Origin: JAATFS01 sp037145635
GTDB taxonomy: Bacteria; Pseudomonadota; Gammaproteobacteria; Xanthomonadales; Xanthomonadaceae
Reading direction: 5' to 3'
DNA length: 64,000 nt
Assembly: GCA_037145635.1 (NCBI GenBank)
Contig: JBBCXB010000004.1
Span: 1-64,000, forward strand
The notes under the pieces are model-generated. The model was not told the origin of the DNA. It ran no database searches and saw nothing but the letters and a program-made list of their open reading frames with translations. How positions within the stretch are numbered: position 1 is the stretch's first letter; each line of letters begins with the position of its first letter. Shown one piece after another: positions 40,478 through 49,095 of the stretch. Position numbers and translations under genes: made by a program.

Positions 40478-41464
40478 ATGATCCGCTCCTTCCGGCGCCG
40501 CGGGCGCGGGCTGCTGCTGTGGGTGGCGCTGTGGTTTCCGATCGTGCCGGGACCGGCGGCGCCCGTGCCTGCGTCCCCCGCAGCCGTGCCGGCATCGGCC
40601 GTGGCGGCTACGCCGGCGAAGGCGCCGCCGGTGCCGCTGCTGTGGAAGGTGTCCGGGCGCGGCGCGCAGCTCTACCTGCTCGGCTCCTTCCACGCGCTGC
40701 GTGCCGACGACTACCCGGTGGCCGACGAGGTGCAGCGCGCCTTCGACGCATCCGGCCGGCTGCTGTTCGAGCTGTCGCCGCAGGAGGTGGACGGTCCCGA
40801 GCTGGCGGCGCGGATGCGCCAAGTCGCCCAGCGCCGCGACGGCAGCACGCTGCGCGGGGAACTGGACGCCGCCACCTGGCGTCGGCTGCAGGCCTATGCC
40901 CCGCCGCACGGGCTGTCGCTGGAGGCGATGCAGGGCTTGAAGCTATGGTCGGTGGCGCTGAGCGTCAGCCTCGCCGAGATGGGGCGCCAGGGCCTGGCGG
41001 CCGACGCCGGGCTCGACCGCCACTTCATGGACCTGGCCGCGCGCCGGCAGCTGCCGGTCGAGGGCCTGGAGCGCGCCGCCGACCAGATCGAGCTGCTCGA
41101 CGGCATGGCGCCGGAGGAGCAGCGCCAGCTGCTGGACGAAGCGCTGGACGACGCCGGCGACGGCCAGCAGGTACGCGACCTGCACGACGCATGGCGCCGC
41201 GGCGACACCCGCGCGCTGTGGTCGCAGATGGCGCTGGCGATGCGCAAGGACTACCCCGCGCTGTACCGGCGCATCAACGTCGAGCGCAACGATCGCTGGG
41301 TGCCGTTGCTGGAACGGCGGCTGCAGGCCGGGCAGGGCACCACGCTGGTGGTCGTCGGGGCCCTGCATCTGCTGGGCGAGGACGGCGTGGTCGAGAAGCT
41401 GCGCGCCCGCGGTTACACGGTGGAGCGGATCTGCGCCGCGTGCAGCGCGCGCGGCACGCACTGA
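40478..41464 (+). CDS. TraB/GumN family protein
   Basis: A 328-residue exported protein. The signal peptide ends near residue 27 (GPAAP) and is followed by a Pro/Ala-rich spacer. The TraB/GumN domain contains LYLLGSFHALRADDYP (the GSFH metal motif), LLFELSP, the helix GLSLEAMQGLKLW and the terminal VVVGALHLLGEDGVVEKL. Members are suggested metalloprotease-like hydrolases (erythromycin-esterase/Tiki fold). No gum genes are nearby. Confidence 0.9.
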   Translation: MIRSFRRRGRGLLLWVALWFPIVPGPAAPVPASPAAVPASAVAATPAKAPPVPLLWKVSGRGAQLYLLGSFHALRADDYPVADEVQRAFDASGRLLFELSPQEVDGPELAARMRQVAQRRDGSTLRGELDAATWRRLQAYAPPHGLSLEAMQGLKLWSVALSVSLAEMGRQGLAADAGLDRHFMDLAARRQLPVEGLERAADQIELLDGMAPEEQRQLLDEALDDAGDGQQVRDLHDAWRRGDTRALWSQMALAMRKDYPALYRRINVERNDRWVPLLERRLQAGQGTTLVVVGALHLLGEDGVVEKLRARGYTVERICAACSARGTH

Positions 41465-41517
41465 CGCCCCGCCGCCCGGGGCAAGGCTTGCGGCCGTGGG
41501 CCGCAGCCGCCTGGGGC

Positions 41518-42072
41518 TCAGCCGCGGGTGCGGTGCTTGCCGGCCGGCGCGACGCCGGGCTTGGCGGCGCCGCCGACGCCCGCGGCCGGACCGGCCGGTC
41601 CGCCGCTGCCCGTGCCGGTCCCGCCCGGCCGGCCGAAGCCGGCGCCGAAGTTGCGCTGGAACTCCTGCCACAGCTCGAGATTGCGCTCGGTGAGCTGATT
41701 CATCATCGCCCATGGCGTCTGCCCGAGCAGGTTGCCCATCTGCTGGCGGAACTGCTGCTGCTGCTCCAGGAACACCTGCATGCTGCGCTCCAGGTAGTTA
41801 CCCATGAACCCCTGCAGCGAATCGCCGTAGAAACGGATGATCTGGCTCAGCAGCTGGGTCGAGAGCATCGGCTCGCCGTCCGATTCCTGGTCGGCGATGA
41901 TCTGCAGCAGCACCGAGCGGGTGAGGTCCTCGCCGCTCTTGGCGTCGCGCACCTCGAAGTCCTCGCCGTCGATGATCAGCTGGCGCACGTCCTCGATGGT
42001 GATGTAGCTGGAGATCTCCGTGTCGTAAAGGCGGCGATTGGGATACTTCTTGATGATGCGAAGTCCGGCCAT
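41518..42072 (-). CDS. phaR: Polyhydroxyalkanoate synthesis repressor PhaR
   Basis: A 184-residue DNA- and PHA-binding repressor. The N-terminal DNA-binding domain contains IIKKYPNRRLYDTEISSYI, and two PHB-accumulation repeats follow (QIIRFYGDSLQGFMGNYLERSMQVFLEQ, given here in part). A Gly/Pro/Ala-rich tail ends the protein. It represses phasin and synthesis genes until PHA granules sequester it. It lies downstream of phaB on the same strand, and the 174-bp gap holds TGC-rich palindromes. Confidence 0.95.
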   Translation of the reverse strand: MAGLRIIKKYPNRRLYDTEISSYITIEDVRQLIIDGEDFEVRDAKSGEDLTRSVLLQIIADQESDGEPMLSTQLLSQIIRFYGDSLQGFMGNYLERSMQVFLEQQQQFRQQMGNLLGQTPWAMMNQLTERNLELWQEFQRNFGAGFGRPGGTGTGSGGPAGPAAGVGGAAKPGVAPAGKHRTRG

Positions 42073-42164
42073 GGAACGTGCACTCGTGACAGTAGGCGCT
42101 CAGGATGGCGCAGTGCAACAGCCCTTGCAACCGTCAAGGGCCTTTGAGAACAACGGATTCAGCA

Positions 42165-42239
42165 GAAAAAATGCTGCGCAGCATGGATATGCGCATGAAA
42201 TCATGCTGCAGCTCCTGCTGCAGCAAGGGCTGCAGCATG
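42165..42239 (-). promoter_or_regulatory. TGC-rich palindromes between phaB and phaR
   Basis: Nested concentric palindromes lie at 42202-42239: arms CATGCTGCAG/CTGCAGCATG (42202-42211, 42230-42239) around a perfect TGCTGCAGCA (42216-42225). A second perfect 14-bp palindrome ATGCTGCGCAGCAT lies at 42171-42184 and is followed on the minus strand by a T tract (42165-42170). They could terminate phaB, bind PhaR (known to recognise CTGC-N3-4-GCAG sites) for phaR autoregulation, or both. Confidence 0.65.
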
Positions 42240-42246
42240 CGCCACC

Positions 42247-42987
42247 TCACCAGCCCATGTGATGCCCGCCGTTGATGTCGAGGTTGGAGCCGGTGATCCA
42301 CGCCGCCTCCTCGGCGACCAGGAACGCCACCGCGTAGGCGATCTCCTCCGGCCGGCCCAGGCGGCCGGTGGGAATGTCGGCGACGATCTTGGCGCGCACC
42401 TCCTCGGGCACGGCCATCACCATGTCGGTGGCCACGTAGCCGGGCGAGACCGTGTTGACGGTGATGCCGAAGGCGGCGTTCTCGCGTGCCAGCGAGATGG
42501 TGAAGCCGTGCATGCCGGCCTTGGCCGCGGCGTAGTTGGCCTGGCCGTACTGGCCCTTGAGGCCGTTGATCGAGCTGATCTGGATCACCCGGCCCCAGCC
42601 GCGCTTGCGCATGCCCTCGATCACCGGCCGGGTGACGTTGAACACCGAGTTGAGGTTGGTGTTGATGACCTCGTGCCACTGCTCGGCGGTCATGCGGTGG
42701 AAGGTGGTGTCGCGGGTGATGCCGGCGTTGTTGACCAGCACCTCGACCGGGCCGAGTCCGGCCTCGACCTCCTGCACCAGGCTGCGCGCATGGTCGGACG
42801 AGGCGACGTCGCCGCGGAACAGCGCGACCGCATGGCCCTGCTGCTGCATCCGCTGCTGCCAGGCGCGGGCCTTCTCCTCGTTGCGATAGTTGGTCGCCAC
42901 GCGGTGGCCCTGGTCGGCCAGGCGCTTGCAGATGGCGGTTCCGATGCCGCCGGTGCCGCCGGTGACCAGCGCGACGCGAGATGTCAT
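42247..42987 (-). CDS. phaB: Acetoacetyl-CoA reductase PhaB
   Basis: A 246-residue NADPH-dependent SDR that makes (R)-3-hydroxybutyryl-CoA for polyhydroxybutyrate. It has TGGTGGIG, the 3-ketoacyl-CoA reductase stretch NNAGITRDTTFHRM, the catalytic Ser in ISSINGLKGQYGQANYAAAK (shared with Tyr and Lys), and the C terminus NGGHHMGW typical of PhaB. FabG is a close relative, but this C terminus and the adjacent phaR favour PhaB. phaC and phaA are not in the window. Confidence 0.93.
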   Translation of the reverse strand: MTSRVALVTGGTGGIGTAICKRLADQGHRVATNYRNEEKARAWQQRMQQQGHAVALFRGDVASSDHARSLVQEVEAGLGPVEVLVNNAGITRDTTFHRMTAEQWHEVINTNLNSVFNVTRPVIEGMRKRGWGRVIQISSINGLKGQYGQANYAAAKAGMHGFTISLARENAAFGITVNTVSPGYVATDMVMAVPEEVRAKIVADIPTGRLGRPEEIAYAVAFLVAEEAAWITGSNLDINGGHHMGW

Positions 42988-43034
42988 GGAGCGATTCTCC
43001 GGATGGGAGGACAGGGGGAGGATGAGCGGGAATT

Positions 43035-43937
43035 CTAGTCGGGGTTCGCCCCTAGGGGGGCACCGGCCGGCGCCGGCGGCAGCCGGCGGGGCAGGCGCCC
43101 GGGCCGGAAATGCTGCACGCATTGCTGCAGCATCCGCGCCGGCGCCCCGGGCCCGGGGGCGTGTTCGGGCGCCTGGCCCAGCGCGCTCCAGGCGGCCCGC
43201 AACGCGGGCAGCGGGTCGTCCGGGTCCAGCGGACGCGCGGCGTCGGATTTGGACAGCTTGCGGCCGTCGGCCTGCAGCACCAGCGGCAGGTGCAGGTAGC
43301 GCGGGACCGCCAGCCCCAGCGCCCGCTGCAGCAGCTGCTGGCGCGGCGTGGAATCGAGCAGGTCGGCGCCGCGCACCACGTCGGTGATGCCCTGCTCGGC
43401 GTCGTCGACCACCACCGCGAGCTGGTAGGCCCAGTGGCCGTCGGCGCGGCGCAGCACGAAATCGCCGACCTCGCGGTACACGTCCTGGACCACGGGCCCC
43501 TGCAGGCCGTCGTCGAAGCGGACGATCGCCGGCGGCCGCACCCGCAGGCGCAGCGCCGGCTGCGCGCGCGGATGCGCGGCGACACAGCGGTGATGCACGC
43601 CGCCGCTGGCCGCCAGATCGGCCCGGCTGCAGCCACATGCGAATGCCTCGTCCCGGCGCAGCAGGTCCTGCAGCGCCGCCGCGTAGAGCGGGTGGCGCCG
43701 GCTCTGGTGCTCCACCGGCCGGTCCGGGTCCAGGCCGAACGCGGCCAGCGCGTGCAACTGGGCCTCGGCCGCCCCGGGCACGGTGCGCGGCGGATCGATG
43801 TCCTCGATCCGCACCAGCCACTCGCCGCCGGCGTGGCGCGCCAGCAGCCAGCTGCCGAACGCGGCGAGCAGGGAGCCGAAATGGAGGGGGCCGGTGGGCG
43901 AGGGCGCGAAGCGTCCGCGGTAGGGTCGGTCGGGCAT
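43035..43937 (-). CDS. gluQ: Glutamyl-Q tRNA(Asp) synthetase
   Basis: A 300-residue paralogue of the GluRS catalytic core that attaches glutamate to queuosine-34 of tRNA(Asp). It starts RGRFAPSPTGPLHFGSLLAA (HIGH-like), has the cysteine-rich insertion ACGCSRADL...HHRC and the KMSKS-like RKLSKSDAA. It has no anticodon-binding domain, as expected. It complements queG in queuosine metabolism. It is divergent from htpX. Confidence 0.94.
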   Translation of the reverse strand: MPDRPYRGRFAPSPTGPLHFGSLLAAFGSWLLARHAGGEWLVRIEDIDPPRTVPGAAEAQLHALAAFGLDPDRPVEHQSRRHPLYAAALQDLLRRDEAFACGCSRADLAASGGVHHRCVAAHPRAQPALRLRVRPPAIVRFDDGLQGPVVQDVYREVGDFVLRRADGHWAYQLAVVVDDAEQGITDVVRGADLLDSTPRQQLLQRALGLAVPRYLHLPLVLQADGRKLSKSDAARPLDPDDPLPALRAAWSALGQAPEHAPGPGAPARMLQQCVQHFRPGRLPRRLPPAPAGAPLGANPD

Positions 43938-44038
43938 GGCCAGCTGAATCGTCGGTCAGGTAGTCGCTTGATTTCAAGGTGCCCAAGCCGCAGATTCCGA
44001 AGCGTCCATTCAGCTTAGTGCGGAGCCCACTGCGTCCT

Positions 44039-44920
44039 ATGTTCAGCCGTATCGCCCTGTTCGTCGTCACCAACCTCGCGGTCCTCGCCCTGGCCAGCGT
44101 CGTGATGTCGCTGCTGGGGGTCAATTCGTCGCAGATGAGCGGTCTGCTGGTGATGGCGGCGATCTTCGGCTTCGGCGGCTCGCTGATCTCCCTGCTGACG
44201 TCCAAGTTCATGGCCAAGCGCGCCACCGGCGCCCAGGTCATCGCCGAGCCGCGCAACCACACCGAGCGCTGGCTACTGGAGACCGTGCGCCGACAGGCCC
44301 AGGCGGCCGGCATCGGCATGCCCGAGGTGGCGGTGTACGACGGTCCCGAGATCAACGCCTTCGCCACCGGCGCCAACCGCAACAACGCCCTGGTGGCGGT
44401 GTCCACCGGCCTGCTGCAGAACATGACCGAGGAGGAAGCCGAGGCCGTGCTCGGGCACGAGATCGCGCACGTCGCCAATGGCGACATGGTGACGATGGCG
44501 CTGCTCCAGGGCGTGCTGAACACCTTCGTCATCGTGCTGGCGCGCGTGGTCGGCGGCGTCGTCGACAGCGCGCTGTCGGCCAACCGCGAGGGCGGCGGCC
44601 GCGGCTTCGCCTACTACATCATCGTGTTCGTGCTGGAGATGGTGTTCGGACTGTTCGCGACGATGATCGCGATGTGGTTCTCGCGCCACCGCGAGTTCCG
44701 TGCCGACGCCGGCGGTGCCCGCCTGGCCGGTCGCAACAAGATGATCGCCGCGCTGGAGCGGCTGTCGCTGAACCATGGCCAGAGCACGCTGCCGTCGCAG
44801 GTGCAGGCCTTCGGCATCGCCGGCGGCGTCGGCGACGGCCTGCGCAAGCTGTTCCTGAGCCACCCGCCGCTGACCGAGCGCATCGCCGCGCTGCGCGCGG
44901 CCAATGCCACGGTGGCCTGA
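44039..44920 (+). CDS. htpX: Membrane protease HtpX
   Basis: A 293-residue inner-membrane M48 zinc protease, the same length as E. coli HtpX, involved in membrane-protein quality control. Two N-terminal membrane helices (about 4-25 and 34-54) are followed by zinc motif GHEIAHVANGD, two more helices (FVIVLARVVGG; YYIIVFVLEMVFGLFATMIA) and the third ligand in REFRADAGGA. The ATG at 44039 matches the family start. An in-frame GTG at 43979 would add 20 residues. An imperfect palindrome CTTGATTTCAAG lies upstream near 43968. Confidence 0.95.
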   Translation: MFSRIALFVVTNLAVLALASVVMSLLGVNSSQMSGLLVMAAIFGFGGSLISLLTSKFMAKRATGAQVIAEPRNHTERWLLETVRRQAQAAGIGMPEVAVYDGPEINAFATGANRNNALVAVSTGLLQNMTEEEAEAVLGHEIAHVANGDMVTMALLQGVLNTFVIVLARVVGGVVDSALSANREGGGRGFAYYIIVFVLEMVFGLFATMIAMWFSRHREFRADAGGARLAGRNKMIAALERLSLNHGQSTLPSQVQAFGIAGGVGDGLRKLFLSHPPLTERIAALRAANATVA

Positions 44921-44954
44921 CCGGCCGCGCTGCCGGGATGCCAGGTGCCGTGCA

Positions 44955-44985
44955 GGGGCCCGCCGTCAGGCGGGCCCCTTGTTTT
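44955..44985 (+). terminator. Intrinsic terminator of htpX
   Basis: Perfect 10-bp arms GGGGCCCGCC (44955-44964) and GGCGGGCCCC (44969-44978) with loop GTCA are followed by TTGTTTT. It lies 35 bp after the htpX stop and separates it from the convergent fimX gene. Confidence 0.88.
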
Positions 44986-45045
44986 GATGTCGTGGCCCAC
45001 CGCGGCCGCTGCTAGGCGCCTTTGCCCGCGCGACGGCGCGCCCGC

Positions 45046-47115
45046 TCAGCCGAAGTCGTAGTGCATGCCGGGCCCGGTGGGCGCGACGAAGTCGCCCTGC
45101 ACGTAGTCCACCCCGGCACTGAAGAAGCTGCTCATCGAGGCGGCATCGGCGACGAACTCGGCGATGGTGGCGATCCCGGCCGGCTGCGCCCGCGCGGTGA
45201 TCTCGCGGATCTTGTCCTGGCTCTCGCGCGAGGTGGCGGCATCGACGGTGAGGTCGCGGTCGAGCTTGAGGAAGGCGGGCTGGAAGTGCGCCAGCAGCTG
45301 GAACGAGTCCAGGCCGGAGCCGAACTGCTCCAGCCCCACCCGGCAGCCCAGCGCGGAGGCCTCGGCCAGGAACTGCTGCGCGCTGCGCAGGTGGGTGGAG
45401 ACCTTGGATTCGGGCGTCTGCAGCCACAGCCGCGCACCGGGCACGCCCTCGGCGGCCAGCTGTTCCCGCAGCGTGACCAGCAGCGCCGGGTCGGCGAACG
45501 AGGTCGCGCCGACGCGCACCATCAGGTGGGTGGGATGGCCCGCTCGCTGGCGCTTGCCCAGCTCGCGGATCGCCCGGCCGACCACCCAGCGGTCGATCTC
45601 GGCCGTGAGGTCGTGCTGCTCGGCGATGTCGAGGAAGGTGGTGGGCGGGACCAGCTCGCCGTTGCGTTCGAGCCGCAGCGAGGCCTGGTACAGCTCCAGC
45701 GGCGCGCCCTGCAGGGTGAGCACCGGCTGGTAGTGCAGCAGGAAGCCGTCGCCGGCCAGGGCGTCGCGCAGCTGCTCGACCCAGCGCTGGACGCGCTCTT
45801 CCTCGGCACGGTCCACCGCGCCGGGGTCGAAGACGCTGACCGCGTTGCCGCCCAGCTGCGAGACGGTGCGCAGGGCCTCGGCCGCGCGGCCGAGCACCTG
45901 GCCGATGCTGGCGATGCGTTCGCCGATCTGCACGCCGCCGATGCTCACCGTCACCGTGGTCGAGCGCGCGCCCAGGGTGAACACGTGCTGCGCGAAGGCA
46001 TCGCGCAGGGTCTCGGCCAGCGCGTAGGTGTGCGCGTAGCTGCCGTCCAGCAGTACCGCGAAGCTGTGCTCGCCGAAGCGCGCGGCCTGGGTGCCGGCGC
46101 CGAGCGCGGAGACCAGTTGCGCGGCCATCGCCGCGATCAGCGGATCGGCCGCATCCAGGCCGATGTCCGGCAGCAGGCGCGCGTAGTGGTCCGGCTCGAT
46201 CAGCAGGAAGCCGCACTGGCCTTCGCTGCGGCCGGCCTGGGCCACGGCGGTCTCCAGCGCCAGCATGAAGGTGGGGCGGTTGAGCAGGCCGGTGACCAGG
46301 TCGCGCTGGCGCAGGTCCTCGACCTCGCGCGCCAGTTCCGGGTCGAACTCGTCGCGGCGGCGGAACACCACCTGGATGCAGGCCTCGCCCTCGTAGGTCG
46401 CGGTGGCGAACTCCATCGTCGCCGGAAAGGTGTCGCCCTCCAGGCGGCGCGCGTCCAGCTTGTACTGCGGCGGCGGCGGCTCGCCCTTGGCCAGGCCCTT
46501 GAGCAGCTGCTTGAAGTCGTCCACGTGCGCGGCGGCGATCATGTCCAGCAGCGAGACGCCTTCCACATCGTCGAACGAGTCGAAGCCGAACATCTCCAGG
46601 TAGGCCTCGTTGGCACGGATGTGCATGCCCTCGTGGATATAGGCGATCGGGTCACGCGAGGAGGCGATCAGGGCATCGCAGCGGCGCTCGGTCTCGCGCA
46701 TCTGCGCCTCGATCCGGCGCAGCCCGCGGCGCGCCAGCAGGTCGGCGGTCTCCGCGCGCACTACCGACAACAGGTGCTCGGGGCGGTGGCGCAGCGCGAT
46801 CGCGCGGATGCCCTGGGCCGCGGCCTCGACCCATTCGGTCTCGTCGGCCTGGTCGCTGAGCAGGATCAGGGGCACGTCCTTGCCGCTGGCGGCGATCTGC
46901 TGCTGCAGCGCCGCGAGCGGCAGCAGCCGCGAGTGGCCGCTCAGCGCCAGGTCGATCGGCCCGGCCAGCATGGCGGCCATCTCCTCCAGGTTCTGCGGCC
47001 GCGACGGCCGCACGGCGATCCCGCCGTTGCGCAGCGCGGTGACGATCGCCTCGGCGCTCTCGACGCTGTCGTCGACGATCATCAGGCGGAGGGTGAGGTC
47101 TTTGCCGTTCTGCAT
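45046..47115 (-). CDS. fimX: FimX-like degenerate REC-PAS-GGDEF-EAL c-di-GMP receptor
   Basis: A 689-residue protein, the length of Xanthomonas FimX, which binds c-di-GMP and controls type IV pilus assembly through PilZ/PilB. A REC-like domain (10-130) lacks the phospho-acceptor Asp (DLALSGHS). A PAS domain (160-250) follows. The GGDEF position reads GEHSF, and the EAL position reads QASLRLE with DDFG changed to EQFG, so neither enzyme activity is expected. Ligand binding through the EAL fold remains plausible. The start at 47115 (MQNGKDLTLRLMIVDD) has GGGAGC upstream. No pil genes are adjacent. Confidence 0.9.
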   Translation of the reverse strand: MQNGKDLTLRLMIVDDSVESAEAIVTALRNGGIAVRPSRPQNLEEMAAMLAGPIDLALSGHSRLLPLAALQQQIAASGKDVPLILLSDQADETEWVEAAAQGIRAIALRHRPEHLLSVVRAETADLLARRGLRRIEAQMRETERRCDALIASSRDPIAYIHEGMHIRANEAYLEMFGFDSFDDVEGVSLLDMIAAAHVDDFKQLLKGLAKGEPPPPQYKLDARRLEGDTFPATMEFATATYEGEACIQVVFRRRDEFDPELAREVEDLRQRDLVTGLLNRPTFMLALETAVAQAGRSEGQCGFLLIEPDHYARLLPDIGLDAADPLIAAMAAQLVSALGAGTQAARFGEHSFAVLLDGSYAHTYALAETLRDAFAQHVFTLGARSTTVTVSIGGVQIGERIASIGQVLGRAAEALRTVSQLGGNAVSVFDPGAVDRAEEERVQRWVEQLRDALAGDGFLLHYQPVLTLQGAPLELYQASLRLERNGELVPPTTFLDIAEQHDLTAEIDRWVVGRAIRELGKRQRAGHPTHLMVRVGATSFADPALLVTLREQLAAEGVPGARLWLQTPESKVSTHLRSAQQFLAEASALGCRVGLEQFGSGLDSFQLLAHFQPAFLKLDRDLTVDAATSRESQDKIREITARAQPAGIATIAEFVADAASMSSFFSAGVDYVQGDFVAPTGPGMHYDFG

Positions 47116-47293
47116 GCAGGGCTCCCGGACGGGTTTAATACACGATGGCCGGGGCGGCGTCCATGCGCGCGGTAGGCCAGAGAAAAGAGCAGGGGGCGGC
47201 GAACGACGCCGCCGGTCGGTACGAGTGCAGGGCAGTGCATGGATGCAATCGCGTCGCGCCGGTGCAAGCCTGCCGGTCCGCGGAGGGCCCCGG

Positions 47294-47323
47294 GATTCCC
47301 CATTCCCGTGTCCCCATTCCCGC
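47294..47323. repeat. GGGAATG-type heptad repeat
   Basis: ATTCCCCATTCCCGTGTCCC and the following CATTCCC form a heptad run in the 211-bp gap between fimX and the flavoprotein gene. The same heptads build the palindrome at 61899-62006 and recur near 50041-50062 and 63902-63928. All four sites are intergenic. Confidence 0.7.
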
Positions 47324-47326
47324 CGC

Positions 47327-48508
47327 TCAGGCCACCGTGCCGGCGGCATGGCCGGAGGCCCAGGCCCACTGGAAGTTGTAGCCGCCCAGCCAGCCGGTGA
47401 CGTCGAGCACCTCGCCGACGAAGTACAGGCCGGGCATGCGGCGCGATTCCAGGGTCGACGACGACACCTGGTCGGTGTCCACGCCGCCCAGGGTGACCTC
47501 GGCGGTGCGGTAGCCCTCGGTGCCGCTGGCGACCAGCGGCCAGTGCGCCAGCCGCTCGGCGGTCCTGCGCAGCTCCGGCTCGTCCAGCTGGCGGACTGGC
47601 TTGTCCGGCAGCCATACCTCGCACAGGCGCTGCGCGAAGCGCCGCGGCAGCGCCTCGCCGAGCACGGTGCGGAGTTCCGCGGCCCCGCGCAGGCGCTTCT
47701 GCTCGCGCAGCCAGGCGGCGGCGTCGCGGTCGGGCAGCAGGTCCAGGCGCAGGTCGTCGCCGGGTTGCCAGAACGAGGAGATCTGCAGGATCGCCGGGCC
47801 GCTCAGGCCGCGGTGGGTCACCAGCATGGAATTGCGGAAGCGTGCGCCGTTGCAGTGCGCCTCCACCGTCAGCGCCAGGCCGGACAGGTCCTGCAGCCGC
47901 GCCTGGTGCGTGCCGCTGAGGGTCAGCGGTACCAGGCCGGCGCGGGTCGGCAGCACGGTGTGGCCGAACTGGCGGGCCAGCTCGTAGCCGAAGCCGGTGG
48001 CGCCCAGGCTCGGGATCGACAGCCCGCCGGTGGCCACGATCAGGGACGCGGCGCGGAAGTGCCCCTGGCCGGTGGCGACCTCGAACCCTTCGCTGCCGCG
48101 CTCGATGCCCTGCACGCTGCACTGGGTGCGGATCTGCACGCCGGCGGCCTGGCATTCGTCCACCAGCATGCGCACGATCTGCTTGGAGGAAAGGTCGCAG
48201 AACAGCTGGCCCAGCTCCTTCTCGTGGTAGGCGATGCCGTGGCGCTCCACCATCGCGACGAAGTCGCCCGGGGCGTAGCGCGCCAGCGCCGACTTGCAGA
48301 AGTGCGGGTTGGCCGACAGGAAGTTGCCCGGGCCGGTGCCGGTGTTGGTGAAGTTGCAGCGCCCGCCGCCGGACATCAGGATCTTCTTGCCGACCTTGTT
48401 GGCGTGCTCGATCACGGTCACCCGGCGGCCGCGGCGGCCGGCGGTCAGCGCGCTCATCAGGCCGGCGGCGCCGGCGCCGACGACCAGGACGTCGCAGGCC
48501 TCGCTCAT
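47327..48508 (-). CDS. HI0933/YhiN family flavoprotein
   Basis: A 393-residue predicted NAD(P)/FAD-dependent oxidoreductase. The FAD motif VLVVGAGAAGLMSAL lies near the N terminus, followed by the HI0933 hallmarks KILMSGGGRCNFTN, LIVATGGLSIPSLGATG and a C-terminal GLYFVGEVLDVTGWLGGYN. The family is of unknown substrate. It overlaps yaeQ by ATGA and is coupled to it. Confidence 0.92.
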   Translation of the reverse strand: MSEACDVLVVGAGAAGLMSALTAGRRGRRVTVIEHANKVGKKILMSGGGRCNFTNTGTGPGNFLSANPHFCKSALARYAPGDFVAMVERHGIAYHEKELGQLFCDLSSKQIVRMLVDECQAAGVQIRTQCSVQGIERGSEGFEVATGQGHFRAASLIVATGGLSIPSLGATGFGYELARQFGHTVLPTRAGLVPLTLSGTHQARLQDLSGLALTVEAHCNGARFRNSMLVTHRGLSGPAILQISSFWQPGDDLRLDLLPDRDAAAWLREQKRLRGAAELRTVLGEALPRRFAQRLCEVWLPDKPVRQLDEPELRRTAERLAHWPLVASGTEGYRTAEVTLGGVDTDQVSSSTLESRRMPGLYFVGEVLDVTGWLGGYNFQWAWASGHAAGTVA

Positions 48509-49053
48509 GCCGCGGGCGCTTGCCGCGTGGTCGGGGTCAGGGTGACGCTGCCCTGGTCGGCGAGCAGCTGCACTTCGCCGTCCTGGATGAACACGTCCAT
48601 GCGCATGCCGCGCTGGATCAGGCCGGCGAGCGCGGCGACGGTGTCGGCGTCGATGTCGATCACCCGCAGGTTCTTCAGCCGGGCGAGGGCGGCGGCATTC
48701 TTCTTCCACCAGATGTCCGAGGCATGGCCGCCGTAGGTGACCACCACGACCTCGCGCGAGCGGTTGCTGGCCTTGCGCACGCGCGATTCGTCCGGCTGGC
48801 CGAGGTCGATCCACAGGTCGATGTCGCCGGTGTAGTCGCGCAGCCACAGGTCGGCATCGTCCTCGTTGCTCAGGCCCTTGCCGAACTCCAGGCGGTCCTG
48901 GGCGAACAGGACGAACGCCAGCAACCGCACCATCAGGCGCTCGTCGGTCTCGGAGGGGTGCTGGGCGAGGGTCAGCGGATGGTGCGCGTAGTAGCCGCGA
49001 TCCATGTCGCTGATCTGCAAGTCCGCCTTGCGGATGGTGGCGGTGAGGGCCAT
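48505..49053 (-). CDS. yaeQ: YaeQ family protein
   Basis: A 182-residue protein matching YaeQ (E. coli 181 residues). It has the PD-(D/E)XK-like fold pattern DRGYYAHHPLTLAQHPSETD, GDIDLWIDLGQPDE and VVVVTYGGHASDIWWKK. It is a suggested nuclease-like protein that suppresses RfaH loss in E. coli; its biochemical role is not established. It is translationally coupled to the following flavoprotein gene. Confidence 0.94.
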   Translation of the reverse strand: MALTATIRKADLQISDMDRGYYAHHPLTLAQHPSETDERLMVRLLAFVLFAQDRLEFGKGLSNEDDADLWLRDYTGDIDLWIDLGQPDESRVRKASNRSREVVVVTYGGHASDIWWKKNAAALARLKNLRVIDIDADTVAALAGLIQRGMRMDVFIQDGEVQLLADQGSVTLTPTTRQAPAA

Positions 49054-49095
49054 GGGGCTACCTGGAGCAAAGGGCGGCCATGATAATGCGTGGCG

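Noticed and set aside
43960..44038. Sigma-32 heat-shock promoter before htpX
   Set aside because: CTTGAT is present, but the expected CCCCAT-type -10 box at the right spacing is not convincing.
45046..47115. Active diguanylate cyclase/phosphodiesterase
   Set aside because: The GGDEF, EAL and DDFG signatures are all substituted, and the REC phospho-acceptor is missing.
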